59,321 bases of DNA, taken from Burkholderiales bacterium (GTDB lineage: Bacteria > Pseudomonadota > Gammaproteobacteria > Burkholderiales > Burkholderiaceae). The stretch's first letter is position 1. Every line of letters begins with the position of its first letter. The stretch is from contig CANBUA010000002.1 of NCBI GenBank assembly GCA_947372535.1, positions 1 to 59,321 of the forward strand, given 5' to 3'. Shown here in pieces: positions 35,100 to 44,143 of the stretch. Under the pieces are notes generated by a model. The model saw only the letters and a list, made by a program, of their open reading frames with translations. It made no database searches and was not told where the DNA came from. The translations under genes and the position numbers were made by a program.

Positions 35100-38083
35100 G
35101 CCACATCTCCGGGATGCACGCCTTCGGCAGGCGTCCAGTGATCTTTGCGGCACAAGCCCCTGACCTCGCAGTGCTCGCACACCGAGCCTTCACCCAAAGC
35201 AGGCATGCGGTGGCCCTGCCAGATGCGCGTCATGTCGGCGCGCAGGCCCTGAACCAGGTGATGCGCCGATGATCGAGCTTCAGGATGTGCCACCGCTTTG
35301 GTTTGGTCATCGGCCACCCGAAGGTAGAGCGCGGAGAGGCCTCGGTCCGATGACTCAAGCCGCCACGCTGGCAAGGCGGCCTCGGCCAGCGCCGCATAAA
35401 AAGCCAATTGGGTGTCTTCGTCAGGTGATTTCACGCGGTCCAGCAAACCCTTGAGCGAGCCGGTCTTGTAGTCCATGACCTGCCAGGCCGTGCCATCTGG
35501 GCTCATCTGTCGGTCGATGCGGTCCAGGTGCCCGTGCATGGTCACTTCGGGCGATCCTGGCAGCGCGGTCAGCGGCAGTTGGCGTGTTAGTTTTTCTTCC
35601 TGGGCATGCACCACCCAGCCCTCTTGCTCGATGCCGTGCAGCCAAGTCACATAGTGTTCCGCCAGGCTGGGCAAGGTGATCAGCCAGGGGGCGAAATGAG
35701 CCTTGCGCTCCACCGACCTCAGGCCCAACTCATCGGCCACTTGCTCGGCCATGGCCACGAACAGCGTCGCGTCTTCATCGACCGCCCGATGGCGGACAGG
35801 CACCAGCCCGCGCGCTTCGTGGAAATGCCGCAGCACCTCATGCAGCCAGGTGCCGGTCTCGGAGGCTTCGATGCCTTCATCCAACTCATCCAATGAGGAC
35901 AGATTCAGCAAGCTCCGAGCGAAGAAGCGGTAGGGGCAGGCCCTCAGTTGCTCGTAAGCTGTGGCTGAAATCCGCCGGGGCACCAGTGGATCGGTCGCCA
36001 AACCCTCAACCTCCATGGGCGTCAAAGCGGGCTCAGCGCGGGGCACGCCCCAAGCCTTGATGGATTCAGCGATGCGTGGGTCGGCCAGCGCGCGCCAGCC
36101 ATCCTGCCCGGGTGTGGCGCCCAACTCATGCATCCACCGATTCAGCCAAGCGCTTGGCGCCACGGGCTCGCCCTCGCGCAACCGGCGGGCCAGGGCCATC
36201 ATGCGGGGCTGCGTGCACAACACTGCCCACGCGCCCCATTGGCTGGCCTGCTGCTGGTCCATCGTGCCCAGGCCCAGGCTGGCCACTTGTGCCGATGACA
36301 ACCATTGGCCACTGGGAGTCCGGCCCAGTTGGCGCTCATCGGCGCCCGGCGCGATCACCGCAGAGAACGGCCGCAGCACCGCGCGTGTCAATGGCGTGAT
36401 GACCAGGTCCGGCTGCCGCGCCGGTGAGGGCGGCATGAAGTTGGCGCCTTCCAGCGTCTGATCCACCCAGCTGATGAACTCTGCATAACTCATGTTGACC
36501 TGGGCGCAAACCTGCAACCACGTGGCTTGGGTCTGCACGTCACCCAGGGCATCGACTTCCAGTCGCAAGGCCTTGAGGACGGATTGACCGGCGGCATCGG
36601 TTTTCAATGGCTGCAAGGCGCCGCAGGCGGTCAAGGCTTGGCCCAGCGCTTCCAGGCCCGACATCAAACTGAATTGGCTGCGGCTGGCCAGCGTTTTCAA
36701 GGGGGCCAGTGACTGAGCGGCCCAGGTCAGCACCAGCGATGCGGGATGGTTGGCGGGCAAGGACTCGATCAAGCCATGCACGTTCAGGCGACCTTGCTTG
36801 CGAAGCAAGGTCTCCAGCGCACCGACGGCGGACAAACCACCCGACACGCCATCGCACCAGCCCTCCACCAGCCAGTCCAGCAGGTCGTCGCTGCGTGCCT
36901 TCGGCGCGGCGGCGGCCAACAAGCGAGTGACTGACGCCGCAGCGCGCGTGGTCGACAAAGTCCAGCCGCTTTCATCCGCCATCACCAGGGCGCCTGAGCG
37001 TTCGTGAGGCGCCAGCAAGGCACGCACTCGCCGCGTCAGCACGCGGTCCTGCGCCAACAGCGCCACCGGATCGGCCGGGCCTGGGCTTGTCCTGGCATGC
37101 CTGACCGCCTCCAGCACCAAGGCGGCCGCCACATCGGCCTCATCGGCGCCATGAGCGGCTTCGAACAAGGCTGGCCGTTGCGCCATGTCCGGCACGCCGG
37201 CCGCGGTGTCCAGCATGGCCGGCGTCCAGCAAACGGGCAAACCTGCGTCTTGCCCATGCTTCAGCAAAGCCAGCATGAGGGCTGAATCGGTGCCTGGCAC
37301 GGCCGTCGTGCCCGCCGTGACCGCCACCCAGGCCGAGGCCTGACCATCGAACAAAGCATCGCGCCGAGCCGCCAAGGGCATCAGCGACTCGGCCGCCCAG
37401 GCCAGGGCCTGTTCGAGTAGCCATTTTTCTGTCCGACCCGCCTTGAGCGGCGCGCTGGCCTGGGCATCCAAGGGGCTTAACGCCTCAGATTGGCTCAACA
37501 CCGCCTCCAGCGTAAGCACCGGCCCGGATGAGGCGCTCAGGCAAGATGCGTTCACCCAGGCGGCCCGCTGCTTGGGCGGCTGGCACAAGGCCACTTTGAG
37601 CCAGGCATGCGCCACCGACACCATCTGCTCGGCCGCGAAATTGAAGGCCAGGCGGTCATGGGTTCGCCAACGCCGACCGGCGGGCTCTGCCGCCATCCTG
37701 GCGCCAGCGAGCAGGCGGTCCAGTGGCTCGTCCAGCGTCAAGGCATGCCGCACCGGGCGGCCTTCCGGCTGGTGCTGCGGCAACCGTTCGAGCAGCGTGC
37801 CCACGGTTTCAAAGCGCGGCATCCACCCTTGCGCCACCTCGCGCCAGGCTTGACGCGCATGGCCGAGCAAAGCCACCTGGGGCAGCAGCACGACCGCATC
37901 ACGGACCAGCACATCCTTGTCATGAAACCACCTGGCGAGTTGCCTGGCCCAGGCTTGCCATGCCAGGCGTGCAGGCATGCCTGGCACCCAGTGCCAGGCG
38001 GTCGGCGACAGATCCCGGAAGCTGTCAGGGCCTTTGCCAGAAGGCTCGTCGGTCGGGGCTACATCGTCCAAAACTATGTTCAT
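35096..38083 (-). CDS. addB: AddB-like PD-(D/E)XK exonuclease subunit
   Basis: The 995-residue protein is the partner of AddA. The N-terminal 600 residues resemble an inactivated helicase fold without a clear P-loop, so it is structural. The C-terminal nuclease has HLDRIDRQMSPDGTAWQVMD followed by YKTG, giving the D-DYK active site. An iron-sulfur staple is indicated by the first cysteine in LRACPYRFFARSLL and the C-terminal CEHCEVRGLC triplet. ATG 38083 is preferred over 38107. It is the first gene of the addB-addA pair and divergent from trxA, 96 bases away. Confidence 0.88.
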   Translation of the reverse strand: MNIVLDDVAPTDEPSGKGPDSFRDLSPTAWHWVPGMPARLAWQAWARQLARWFHDKDVLVRDAVVLLPQVALLGHARQAWREVAQGWMPRFETVGTLLERLPQHQPEGRPVRHALTLDEPLDRLLAGARMAAEPAGRRWRTHDRLAFNFAAEQMVSVAHAWLKVALCQPPKQRAAWVNASCLSASSGPVLTLEAVLSQSEALSPLDAQASAPLKAGRTEKWLLEQALAWAAESLMPLAARRDALFDGQASAWVAVTAGTTAVPGTDSALMLALLKHGQDAGLPVCWTPAMLDTAAGVPDMAQRPALFEAAHGADEADVAAALVLEAVRHARTSPGPADPVALLAQDRVLTRRVRALLAPHERSGALVMADESGWTLSTTRAAASVTRLLAAAAPKARSDDLLDWLVEGWCDGVSGGLSAVGALETLLRKQGRLNVHGLIESLPANHPASLVLTWAAQSLAPLKTLASRSQFSLMSGLEALGQALTACGALQPLKTDAAGQSVLKALRLEVDALGDVQTQATWLQVCAQVNMSYAEFISWVDQTLEGANFMPPSPARQPDLVITPLTRAVLRPFSAVIAPGADERQLGRTPSGQWLSSAQVASLGLGTMDQQQASQWGAWAVLCTQPRMMALARRLREGEPVAPSAWLNRWMHELGATPGQDGWRALADPRIAESIKAWGVPRAEPALTPMEVEGLATDPLVPRRISATAYEQLRACPYRFFARSLLNLSSLDELDEGIEASETGTWLHEVLRHFHEARGLVPVRHRAVDEDATLFVAMAEQVADELGLRSVERKAHFAPWLITLPSLAEHYVTWLHGIEQEGWVVHAQEEKLTRQLPLTALPGSPEVTMHGHLDRIDRQMSPDGTAWQVMDYKTGSLKGLLDRVKSPDEDTQLAFYAALAEAALPAWRLESSDRGLSALYLRVADDQTKAVAHPEARSSAHHLVQGLRADMTRIWQGHRMPALGEGSVCEHCEVRGLCRKDHWTPAEGVHPGDVA

Positions 38084-38179
38084 GATTGATAAATGATGCG
38101 GCTTCAAGCCGGCCGTGCCTGACGTTGTGTGTCAGAATTTCTTCCAACAACCTTGTCGAGGTTGAGTAAGGATAGTGTC

Positions 38180-38509
38180 ATGAGCAACGAACTGATCAAA
38201 CATGTGAGCGATGCGTCGTTCGACGCCGATGTGCTGAATGCTGGCTTGCCAGTGTTGGTCGATTACTGGGCCGAGTGGTGCGGCCCCTGCAAGATGATCG
38301 CGCCCATTCTTGATGAAGTCGCCACCGCCTATGACGGTAAGCTGGCCATCGCCAAGATGAACGTGGATCAAAACCGCGCCGTGCCGGCCAAGTTCGGCAT
38401 CCGTGGCATTCCCACGCTGATGATCTTCAAGTCGGGTCAACTTGCGGCCACCAAGGTCGGCGCCCTGTCCAAGGCTCAATTGGTGGCTTTCATCGACAGC
38501 AACCTTTAA
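38180..38509 (+). CDS. trxA: Thioredoxin 1
   Basis: This 109-residue cytosolic disulfide reductase has the active site [13 protein letters not shown] with Cys34 and Cys37, the [15 protein letters not shown] cis-proline segment and normal length. ATG 38180 has AAGGA seven bases ahead; in-frame codons further upstream lack conserved sequence. The 96-base divergent gap to addB carries a CTGAC/GTCAG dyad at 38119-38135. The trxA-rho order is conserved in many proteobacteria, and rho could be reached by read-through. Confidence 0.97.
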   Translation: MSNELIKHVSDASFDADVLNAGLPVLVDYWAEWCGPCKMIAPILDEVATAYDGKLAIAKMNVDQNRAVPAKFGIRGIPTLMIFKSGQLAATKVGALSKAQLVAFIDSNL

Positions 38510-38815
38510 TTTTTCGATTCGGCGTTGGCAGTCGATATAATCTCGGCACTGTGCGAGCAAAATCGCCGGTGACCGAGACTCGGGAAGCCTCAACAGGCGG
38601 TCCGCCGGTTGCAAGATTGCAACAATCTTCATCAAGCCTGTCAGGGCGGTCTCCCTGGCACACCAGTGATGGTCGCTGGCTTGGTAACCCCTCTCAGCCC
38701 GTTCCGGGTTGATTCCACTCCCCCAGTTTGCAACGTCGGTCGATCCATCCAGCTTGATTAGCGCATGCGCTTGAAGTTTGTTTGATCGAAGCCGGTTTTG
38801 TCAGGGTAAAGATCC
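38510..38815 (+). other. Long leader between trxA and rho with candidate rho promoter
   Basis: This 306-base stretch has no gene. A perfect -10 hexamer TATAAT occurs at 38536-38541 (any -35 near 38513 is poor), which would start transcription near 38548 and give a leader of about 270 nt. Within it are a GGCGG-T-CCGCC dyad (38607-38617) and an AAGATT/AATCTT hairpin (38613-38629) whose arms overlap. Long rho leaders are known sites of Rho autoregulation, so this may be a Rho-dependent attenuator. No intrinsic terminator is visible after trxA. Confidence 0.5.
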
Positions 38816-40078
38816 ATGCATCTGTCCGAACTGAAGGCACTTCACATCACCAAGTTGTTGGAGATGGCTGAAAGCCTCGAAATTGAGAACATCTCTCGCA
38901 TGCGCAAGCAAGAGCTGATGTTCGCGATCATGAAAAAGCGCGCCAAGGCGGGCGAACAGGTCTTCGGGGACGGCGTCCTCGAAGTGCTGCCCGATGGCTT
39001 CGGCTTCCTGCGGGCGCTGGACGCCAGCTTCCTGGCCAGCACGGACGACATCTACCTCTCACCCAGCCAGGTGCGGCGCTTCAACCTGCACACCGGCGAC
39101 ATGATCGAGGGCGAAGTCCGCGTCCCCAAGGACGGCGAGCGCTACTTTGCCCTGGTCAAGGTGGACGTGGTCAATGGCCAGTCGCCCGACGTGAACAAGA
39201 ACAAGGTGATGTTCGAGAACCTCACGCCCTTGTTCCCGACCGAGCAGTTCAAGCTTGAGCGGGACATCAAGGTCGAGGAAAACATCACCAGCCGCATCGT
39301 CGACCTGATCGCGCCCTTGGGCAAAGGCCAGCGCGCCCTGCTCGTGGCCCCGCCCAAGAGCGGCAAGACGGTCATGATGAAGAATCTAGCCCACGCCCTC
39401 ACCGCCAATTACCCAGACGTGCACCTCATCGTGCTGCTGGTCGATGAGCGCCCCGAGGAAGTGACCGAAATGCAGCGCACCGTGCGCGGCGAAGTCATCA
39501 GCTCTACTTTTGATGAGCCGGCCCAGCGCCACGTCCAAGTGGCCGAGATGGTGATCGAGCGCGCCAAGCGCCTGGTCGAGATGAAGAAGGACGTGATCAT
39601 CCTGCTGGATTCGATCACTCGCCTGGCCCGCGCCTACAACAACGTCCTGCCCTCCTCCGGCAAGGTGTTGTCCGGTGGTGTGGACTCCAACGCCCTGCAG
39701 CGCCCCAAGCGCTTCTTTGGCGCGGCCCGCAACATCGAAGAAGGTGGCTCGCTCACCATCATCGGCACCGCCTTGGTCGACACGGGCAGCCGGATGGACG
39801 AAGTCATCTACGAAGAATTCAAGGGCACGGGCAACTGCGAAATCCACCTGGATCGCCGCATGTCCGAAAAGCGCGTTTACCCATCGATCTTGCTGAACAA
39901 GTCGGGCACACGCCGTGAAGAACTGCTGCTCAAGCCGGACATCCTGCAAAAGAGCTGGATTTTGCGCAAGCTGCTGTACCCGATGGACGAAATCGCGGCG
40001 ATGGAGTTCATCCTCGACAAGATGAAGTCCACCAAGAACAACCACGACTTCTTCGATTTGATGCGAAGAGGTGGGTAA
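38816..40078 (+). CDS. rho: Transcription termination factor Rho
   Basis: Rho is a hexameric RNA helicase that ends transcription of untranslated RNA. At 420 residues it has the standard length. It shows the N-terminal helix bundle ([19 protein letters not shown]), the primary RNA site GFGFLR and the Walker [17 protein letters not shown] near residue 178-185. The Walker B region [17 protein letters not shown], the Q-loop [10 protein letters not shown] and the R-loop/arginine finger region [20 protein letters not shown] are also present. It is followed 10 bases later by a strong intrinsic terminator. Confidence 0.98.
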   Translation: MHLSELKALHITKLLEMAESLEIENISRMRKQELMFAIMKKRAKAGEQVFGDGVLEVLPDGFGFLRALDASFLASTDDIYLSPSQVRRFNLHTGDMIEGEVRVPKDGERYFALVKVDVVNGQSPDVNKNKVMFENLTPLFPTEQFKLERDIKVEENITSRIVDLIAPLGKGQRALLVAPPKSGKTVMMKNLAHALTANYPDVHLIVLLVDERPEEVTEMQRTVRGEVISSTFDEPAQRHVQVAEMVIERAKRLVEMKKDVIILLDSITRLARAYNNVLPSSGKVLSGGVDSNALQRPKRFFGAARNIEEGGSLTIIGTALVDTGSRMDEVIYEEFKGTGNCEIHLDRRMSEKRVYPSILLNKSGTRREELLLKPDILQKSWILRKLLYPMDEIAAMEFILDKMKSTKNNHDFFDLMRRGG

Positions 40079-40085
40079 TTGAGGA

Positions 40086-40112
40086 CAAAAACAGTCCCTG
40101 TGGACTGTTTTT
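40086..40112 (+). terminator. Rho-independent terminator after rho
   Basis: A 10-bp stem AAAACAGTCC (40088-40097) pairs with GGACTGTTTT (40102-40111) around a CTGT tetraloop, with U-run continuation to 40112. The A-run on the 5' side would let it act in both directions. Confidence 0.8.
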
Positions 40113-40159
40113 CGCCTCACGAACCGGATGAGCTCCGCGAATCCGTGGGTGCAGTGGTA

Positions 40160-40165
40160 TATAAT
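40160..40165 (+). promoter_or_regulatory. -10 element of the rpmE promoter
   Basis: A perfect TATAAT at 40160-40165 sits just downstream of the rho terminator. No good -35 is visible at 17 bases (around 40137-40142). The predicted start point is about 40172, giving a leader of about 77 nt for rpmE. Confidence 0.5.
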
Positions 40166-40171
40166 CCAAGG

Positions 40172-40248
40172 TTTTCCGGCTGTCGGAAAGTGCGCGAACA
40201 TGGTGTTCGCGTGGCTGCCGATGATGCAAACAGCATGAGGTATTCGAG
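40172..40248 (+). other. Structured rpmE 5' leader (tandem hairpins)
   Basis: Two hairpins follow the predicted transcription start. The first pairs TTTCCG (40173-40178) with CGGAAA (40184-40189). The second pairs CGCGAAC (40193-40199) with GTTCGCG (40205-40211) around ATGGT. A short ATGC/GCAT stem (40224-40227 and 40233-40236) abuts the Shine-Dalgarno TGAGGT. Neither hairpin has a U-run, so they are not terminators. Ribosomal-protein L31 leaders that bind L31 are known from several other bacterial groups, so this may be an equivalent autoregulatory element. Confidence 0.5.
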
Positions 40249-40506
40249 ATGGCTAAAGAAGGCATTCACCCTAACTACCGCGACGTCTTGTTCGTCGATT
40301 TGTCCAACGGCTTCAAGTTCGTGACGCGCTCGACCGCTAACACGAAGGAAACCGGCAAAGCCGAAGACGGCCGTGAACTGCCGCTGTACAAGCTCGAAAC
40401 CTCGTCCGAATCGCACCCTTTCTACACCGGTACTCAAAAGAGCATCGATTCGCTGGGTGGCCGCGTCGAGAAGTTCCGCAACAAGTTCGCACACCTCAAG
40501 AAGTAA
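40249..40506 (+). CDS. rpmE2: 50S ribosomal protein bL31, type B
   Basis: The 85-residue protein belongs to the zinc-free B type of L31. It starts [20 protein letters not shown] and has the [22 protein letters not shown] segment. The zinc-binding cysteines of the A type are absent. It binds near the central protuberance and bridges the subunits. TGAGGT gives a good ribosome-binding site. Where both L31 types exist, type B is induced by zinc shortage; here the gene sits with rho and may be the only L31, which this window cannot show. Confidence 0.96.
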   Translation: MAKEGIHPNYRDVLFVDLSNGFKFVTRSTANTKETGKAEDGRELPLYKLETSSESHPFYTGTQKSIDSLGGRVEKFRNKFAHLKK

Positions 40507-40564
40507 TCCGGCCCTGTCGGTTTGTTTCTCCACCCGGTTTTGCCAACAGCAGGCGGGTGACACG

Positions 40565-40596
40565 AAGGGCAGCTCTGGCTGCCCTTTTGTTTTTTC
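40565..40596 (+). terminator. Rho-independent terminator after rpmE
   Basis: Stem AAGGGCAG (40565-40572) pairs with CTGCCCTT (40579-40586) around CTCTGG and is followed by TTTTGTTTTTT. The next gene begins only about 18 bases after the U-run, so its promoter must overlap this region or it depends on partial read-through. Confidence 0.82.
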
Positions 40597-40613
40597 GAGC
40601 GCACAACACCTGC

Positions 40614-42302
40614 ATGAGTCAGCCTCGTCCTCACGTCACACCCGCGCTGGTCACCCAGAAAGCCGTGCAACGGCTGCCTCGCTGGGCCTTGTGGCTCTTT
40701 TGCGCGGCCTATGTGTTGCCAGGCCTGTTCGGGCGTGATCCCTGGAAGAACGCCGACATTGCGGCCTTCGGCCAGATGTGGTCTCTGGCGCTGGGGCAAG
40801 CCTCCTGGTGGGCGCCCCAGGTCGGTGGCGTGCCGCCCACAGGCGGGGGCATTTTTCCTTATTGGCTAGGTGCCGTTTTCATCCAGGGGCTCACGCCTTG
40901 GCTGGACCCTGCCCTGGCCGCGCGTTTGCCTTTTGCGGCTCTCCTGGCTGCCGTGCTGGCACTGACCTGGTACACCACTTACCACCTGGCGCGCACAGAT
41001 GCCGCCCAGCCGCTGCCGCTGGCTTTTGGCGGCGAGGCGCTGGTCTCCGACTATGCCCGCGCCCTTGCCGATGGCGCCGTGCTGGCCCTGGTGGCCACGC
41101 TGGGCCTGCTGCAGCAAGGCCATGAGACCACGCCGGAGTTGCTGCAACTGACCGGCAGCGCACTCTTGCTCTATGGCTTGGCGGCTGCGGCGTATCGCCC
41201 CTGGAAGGCCCGAGCGGCCACCGTCTTCAGCCTGCTCCTGCTGGCCGGCAGCGGCAGCCCCAGCGTGGCCATGCTCCTGTCGGTGGTGGGGGCCATGGTT
41301 TGTTATTTCTCTGAAGATGAGGTCATGCGACGCCACCTGCCCTGGGTGCTGGCCGGTGGCGTCGCCGCCGCCTTCATCAGCAGTGTGCTGACATCGCTCG
41401 GCCTGGCTGGCTGGCATTGGCGGCTCTCAGGCAATGTCTCGGCTGGTCCTTTGCTGCGCCTGTTCATCTGGTTCACTTGGCCGACCCTCCCGCTGGCGGC
41501 TTTGACCGTGTGGTCCTGGCGCCGGCAGGTTTTCCGCCGTCACATCGCTGTGCCTTTGTTCTCGGCCGCCATCGGCATGCTGGCTTGTGTGGCCATGGGC
41601 GGCAATGACCGGGCGCTGCTGCATTCGCTGCCACCGCTGGCGGTGCTGGCCTCCTTTGCGCTGCCGACGATCAAGCGCGGCCTCAGTGGTGCGATCGATT
41701 GGTTCTCGGTGTTTTTCTTCACCAGCGTGGCGGTGTTGATCTGGGTGGTCTACGAGGCCATGCACACCGGCTGGCCAACCAAGACCGCTGCCAATGTAGC
41801 CAAGCTGGTGCCGGGCTATGTCCCGCACTATTCTCACTTGGCGCTCGTCACGGCCGTCGTGGCCACGGTGCTCTGGCTGGCCTTGGTGCGCTGGCGCACT
41901 GCACGGCAACGACCTGCTCTGTGGAAAAGCCTGGTGCTGCCGGCCGGTGGTGTCGCCTTGGGCTGGTTGCTGCTCACCACGCTGTGGCTGCCCCTGCTTG
42001 ATCAGGCTTTCAGCTATAGGCTGCTCATGGGCCGGATCGATCGGCATGTGGCCCATGGCGAGTGCATCGTCGCGCCGCGTGCCACGGTCGGCCTGCTGAC
42101 CGCTCTGGAGTATTTTGGCCGCCATGAGGTCCATGGACTCGATGGCATCGAGAAAAGCCCGCCTCTGGGATGCCACACCCTGGTGCTGTCGGTGCCACCC
42201 AGGCAAGCCGTCCCCACGGTGCCTGGCTGGACCTTGATCAGCCGCGAGCACCAGCGCACGCAGAACTCCGAATCCATCGCGATATTCCGGCGCACCAATT
42301 GA
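40614..42302 (+). CDS. ArnT-like membrane glycosyltransferase (GT39/GT83 superfamily)
   Basis: The 562-residue polytopic membrane protein has about eleven to thirteen hydrophobic segments. After the first helix it shows LFGRDPWKNADIAAFGQMWS, which carries the acidic pair in the first periplasmic loop typical of ArnT/GT-C enzymes that use undecaprenyl-phosphate sugars. A C-terminal soluble part of about 90 residues (from RIDRHVAHGECIVAPRATVG) follows. ATG 40614 is chosen. The donor sugar and acceptor are unknown. It is annotated in related bacteria simply as a membrane protein or glycosyltransferase. Confidence 0.68.
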   Translation: MSQPRPHVTPALVTQKAVQRLPRWALWLFCAAYVLPGLFGRDPWKNADIAAFGQMWSLALGQASWWAPQVGGVPPTGGGIFPYWLGAVFIQGLTPWLDPALAARLPFAALLAAVLALTWYTTYHLARTDAAQPLPLAFGGEALVSDYARALADGAVLALVATLGLLQQGHETTPELLQLTGSALLLYGLAAAAYRPWKARAATVFSLLLLAGSGSPSVAMLLSVVGAMVCYFSEDEVMRRHLPWVLAGGVAAAFISSVLTSLGLAGWHWRLSGNVSAGPLLRLFIWFTWPTLPLAALTVWSWRRQVFRRHIAVPLFSAAIGMLACVAMGGNDRALLHSLPPLAVLASFALPTIKRGLSGAIDWFSVFFFTSVAVLIWVVYEAMHTGWPTKTAANVAKLVPGYVPHYSHLALVTAVVATVLWLALVRWRTARQRPALWKSLVLPAGGVALGWLLLTTLWLPLLDQAFSYRLLMGRIDRHVAHGECIVAPRATVGLLTALEYFGRHEVHGLDGIEKSPPLGCHTLVLSVPPRQAVPTVPGWTLISREHQRTQNSESIAIFRRTN

Positions 42303-42364
42303 TCGGTGTGATGAGTTGATCCCAAGGCCTGGACCAAGCAGAGCGCTCAGCCATCTTTCGCCAA

Positions 42365-44119
42365 TCAATGCCCAGGTTTGGCTGCAGCGGGATCTTTCTG
42401 CGGCGCAAAGCGCTCCAGCACATGGCTGGTCATGCCCTTGGCCAGCTCTTCCTCGCCGAAAAACACCGTCCCCAGATCCTCGTTGCGCAGCATGAGTGAT
42501 TCATCTTCGCTGTGGGTGCGCAGCACGATCTCGATGTCGGGATTGAGCGTGCGTGCGGTGTCCACCATCTGCCGGACATGCAGGGTATCCGGCGTGGCGA
42601 CCACCAGCATGGCGGCATCGGCGATGTGGGCCTGAATCAGCACGGCCGGATCGGCGGCATTGCCCGATACGGCCGCCACGCCGTTGTTGCGCAAGTCCTC
42701 CACCAGTTCGCGGTTCTGCTCGGCCACCACGTAGGGAATGCCACGCGCATTCAAGGCCTTGGCGATGCGCCGCCCCACCCGCCCGTAGCCGATCAGCACG
42801 ACCTGCCCCTGCAGGTACTTGCGTTCAGTGCTCATGGGCAGCTCTGCAAAGGGATCCTGCCGTTGCTCCAGCCGGCGCGCCAGTTCCGAATGCGACAGCA
42901 CCCATTGGCGAACCGGCTCGATGGCTGCGAACAAAAAAGAGTTCAATGCGATCGAGATGATCACGCCGGCCAGCACCAGGCTCATGCCATCGGCCGGCAA
43001 CAGGCCCAACGAGGCGCCAAGCCCGGCCAGGATGATGGAAAACTCGCCGATTTGACCCAGGCTGGCCGCCACCGTCAAGGCCGTATTCAATGGGTAGCGC
43101 AAGGCCAGCACCAGCCCCAGCGATGCCAGCGAGTTGCCCAATACGATCACGGAGACAACGCCCATCACCTTCCAGGGCTGATCCACCAGGACATGCGGGT
43201 TGAACGACATGCCCACCGACACGAAGAACAGCACCGAGAACGCGTCACGCAAAGGCAGTGACTCCTGGGCCGCACGGTGGCTGAATTCAGACTCGCGCAT
43301 CATCGTGCCGGCAAAGAAGGCCCCCAGCGCAAAAGACACACTGAACAAGCCTGCCGCCCCGTAGGCAGTGCCGATGGCAATGGCCACCACCGACAAGGTG
43401 AAAAGCTCCCGCGACCCTGTGCGTGCCACCTGCCAGAGCACCCATGGCAAGACGCGCCGGCCCACCACCAGCATCAACCCGATGAAAGCTGCGACTTGTA
43501 GCAAGGTCTGGCCCAGCATCAGCCACAAAGGCTTGTCACTGGCATCAACCGGCGCCTGGCCGCCCAGCACCCCGGCCAGCGACGGCAGCAGCACCAGGAC
43601 CAGCACCGTGGCCAGGTCCTGCACCACCAGCCAGCCGACCGCAATTCGCCCATTCATCGTCTCGAGCAAGTTGCGCGATTCCAGTGATTTGAGCAGCACC
43701 ACCGTGCTGGCGCAGGACAGCGACAGCCCCAGGATCAGCGCATTGCCCAGGCTCCAGTGCCAGCACCACGCCATGAACATGCCCAAAGCGGTGGAGACGC
43801 CCATTTGGATCACCGCCCCAGGGATGGCCACGCGCCTGACCGCCAGCAGGTCACTGAGCGAAAAGTGCAGGCCCACGCCGAACATCAGCAGCATGATGCC
43901 GATCTCCGACAGTTGCGAGGCGATGTGCATATCGGCCACGAAGCCTGGCGTGGCCGGACCGATGAGGATGCCGGCGACCAGATAGCCGACGAGGGCAGGC
44001 ACCTTCAGCCGCTCGGCGATGAATCCGAAGATCAGCGCAAAGCCGAAGCCAAAGGCAATGGTGGTGATCAGAGAAACGTTGTGGATCAAATCATTCAGCC
44101 TGGTTGCGGTGCCGCGCAC
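42365..44119 (-). CDS. CPA2 family monovalent cation:proton antiporter (YbaL/KefB-like)
   Basis: The 584-residue inner-membrane protein has a Na+/H+-exchanger domain of about 12 helices (1-390), including GFIAERLKVPALVGYLVAG, GPATPGFVADM and EIGIMLLMFGVGLHFSLSDL. A cytoplasmic TrkA-N domain has a Rossmann motif, GQVVLIGYGRVGRRIAKAL (about 427-445), and VSGNAADPAVLIQAHIADA. No separate TrkA-C domain is seen. The start is uncertain: GTG 44119 is used, and a nearby TTG is possible. It follows phoR by 24 bases on the same strand and so may belong to the phosphate operon. KefB-type gating by glutathione adducts is not evident. Confidence 0.85.
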   Translation of the reverse strand: MRGTATRLNDLIHNVSLITTIAFGFGFALIFGFIAERLKVPALVGYLVAGILIGPATPGFVADMHIASQLSEIGIMLLMFGVGLHFSLSDLLAVRRVAIPGAVIQMGVSTALGMFMAWCWHWSLGNALILGLSLSCASTVVLLKSLESRNLLETMNGRIAVGWLVVQDLATVLVLVLLPSLAGVLGGQAPVDASDKPLWLMLGQTLLQVAAFIGLMLVVGRRVLPWVLWQVARTGSRELFTLSVVAIAIGTAYGAAGLFSVSFALGAFFAGTMMRESEFSHRAAQESLPLRDAFSVLFFVSVGMSFNPHVLVDQPWKVMGVVSVIVLGNSLASLGLVLALRYPLNTALTVAASLGQIGEFSIILAGLGASLGLLPADGMSLVLAGVIISIALNSFLFAAIEPVRQWVLSHSELARRLEQRQDPFAELPMSTERKYLQGQVVLIGYGRVGRRIAKALNARGIPYVVAEQNRELVEDLRNNGVAAVSGNAADPAVLIQAHIADAAMLVVATPDTLHVRQMVDTARTLNPDIEIVLRTHSEDESLMLRNEDLGTVFFGEEELAKGMTSHVLERFAPQKDPAAAKPGH

Positions 44120-44143
44120 GCACCAGCTGCATGATCGGCCCTT

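Noticed and set aside
40565..40613. rpmE terminator region as a separate small RNA
   Set aside because: The structure is a simple terminator stem and U-run, and no independent promoter is seen.
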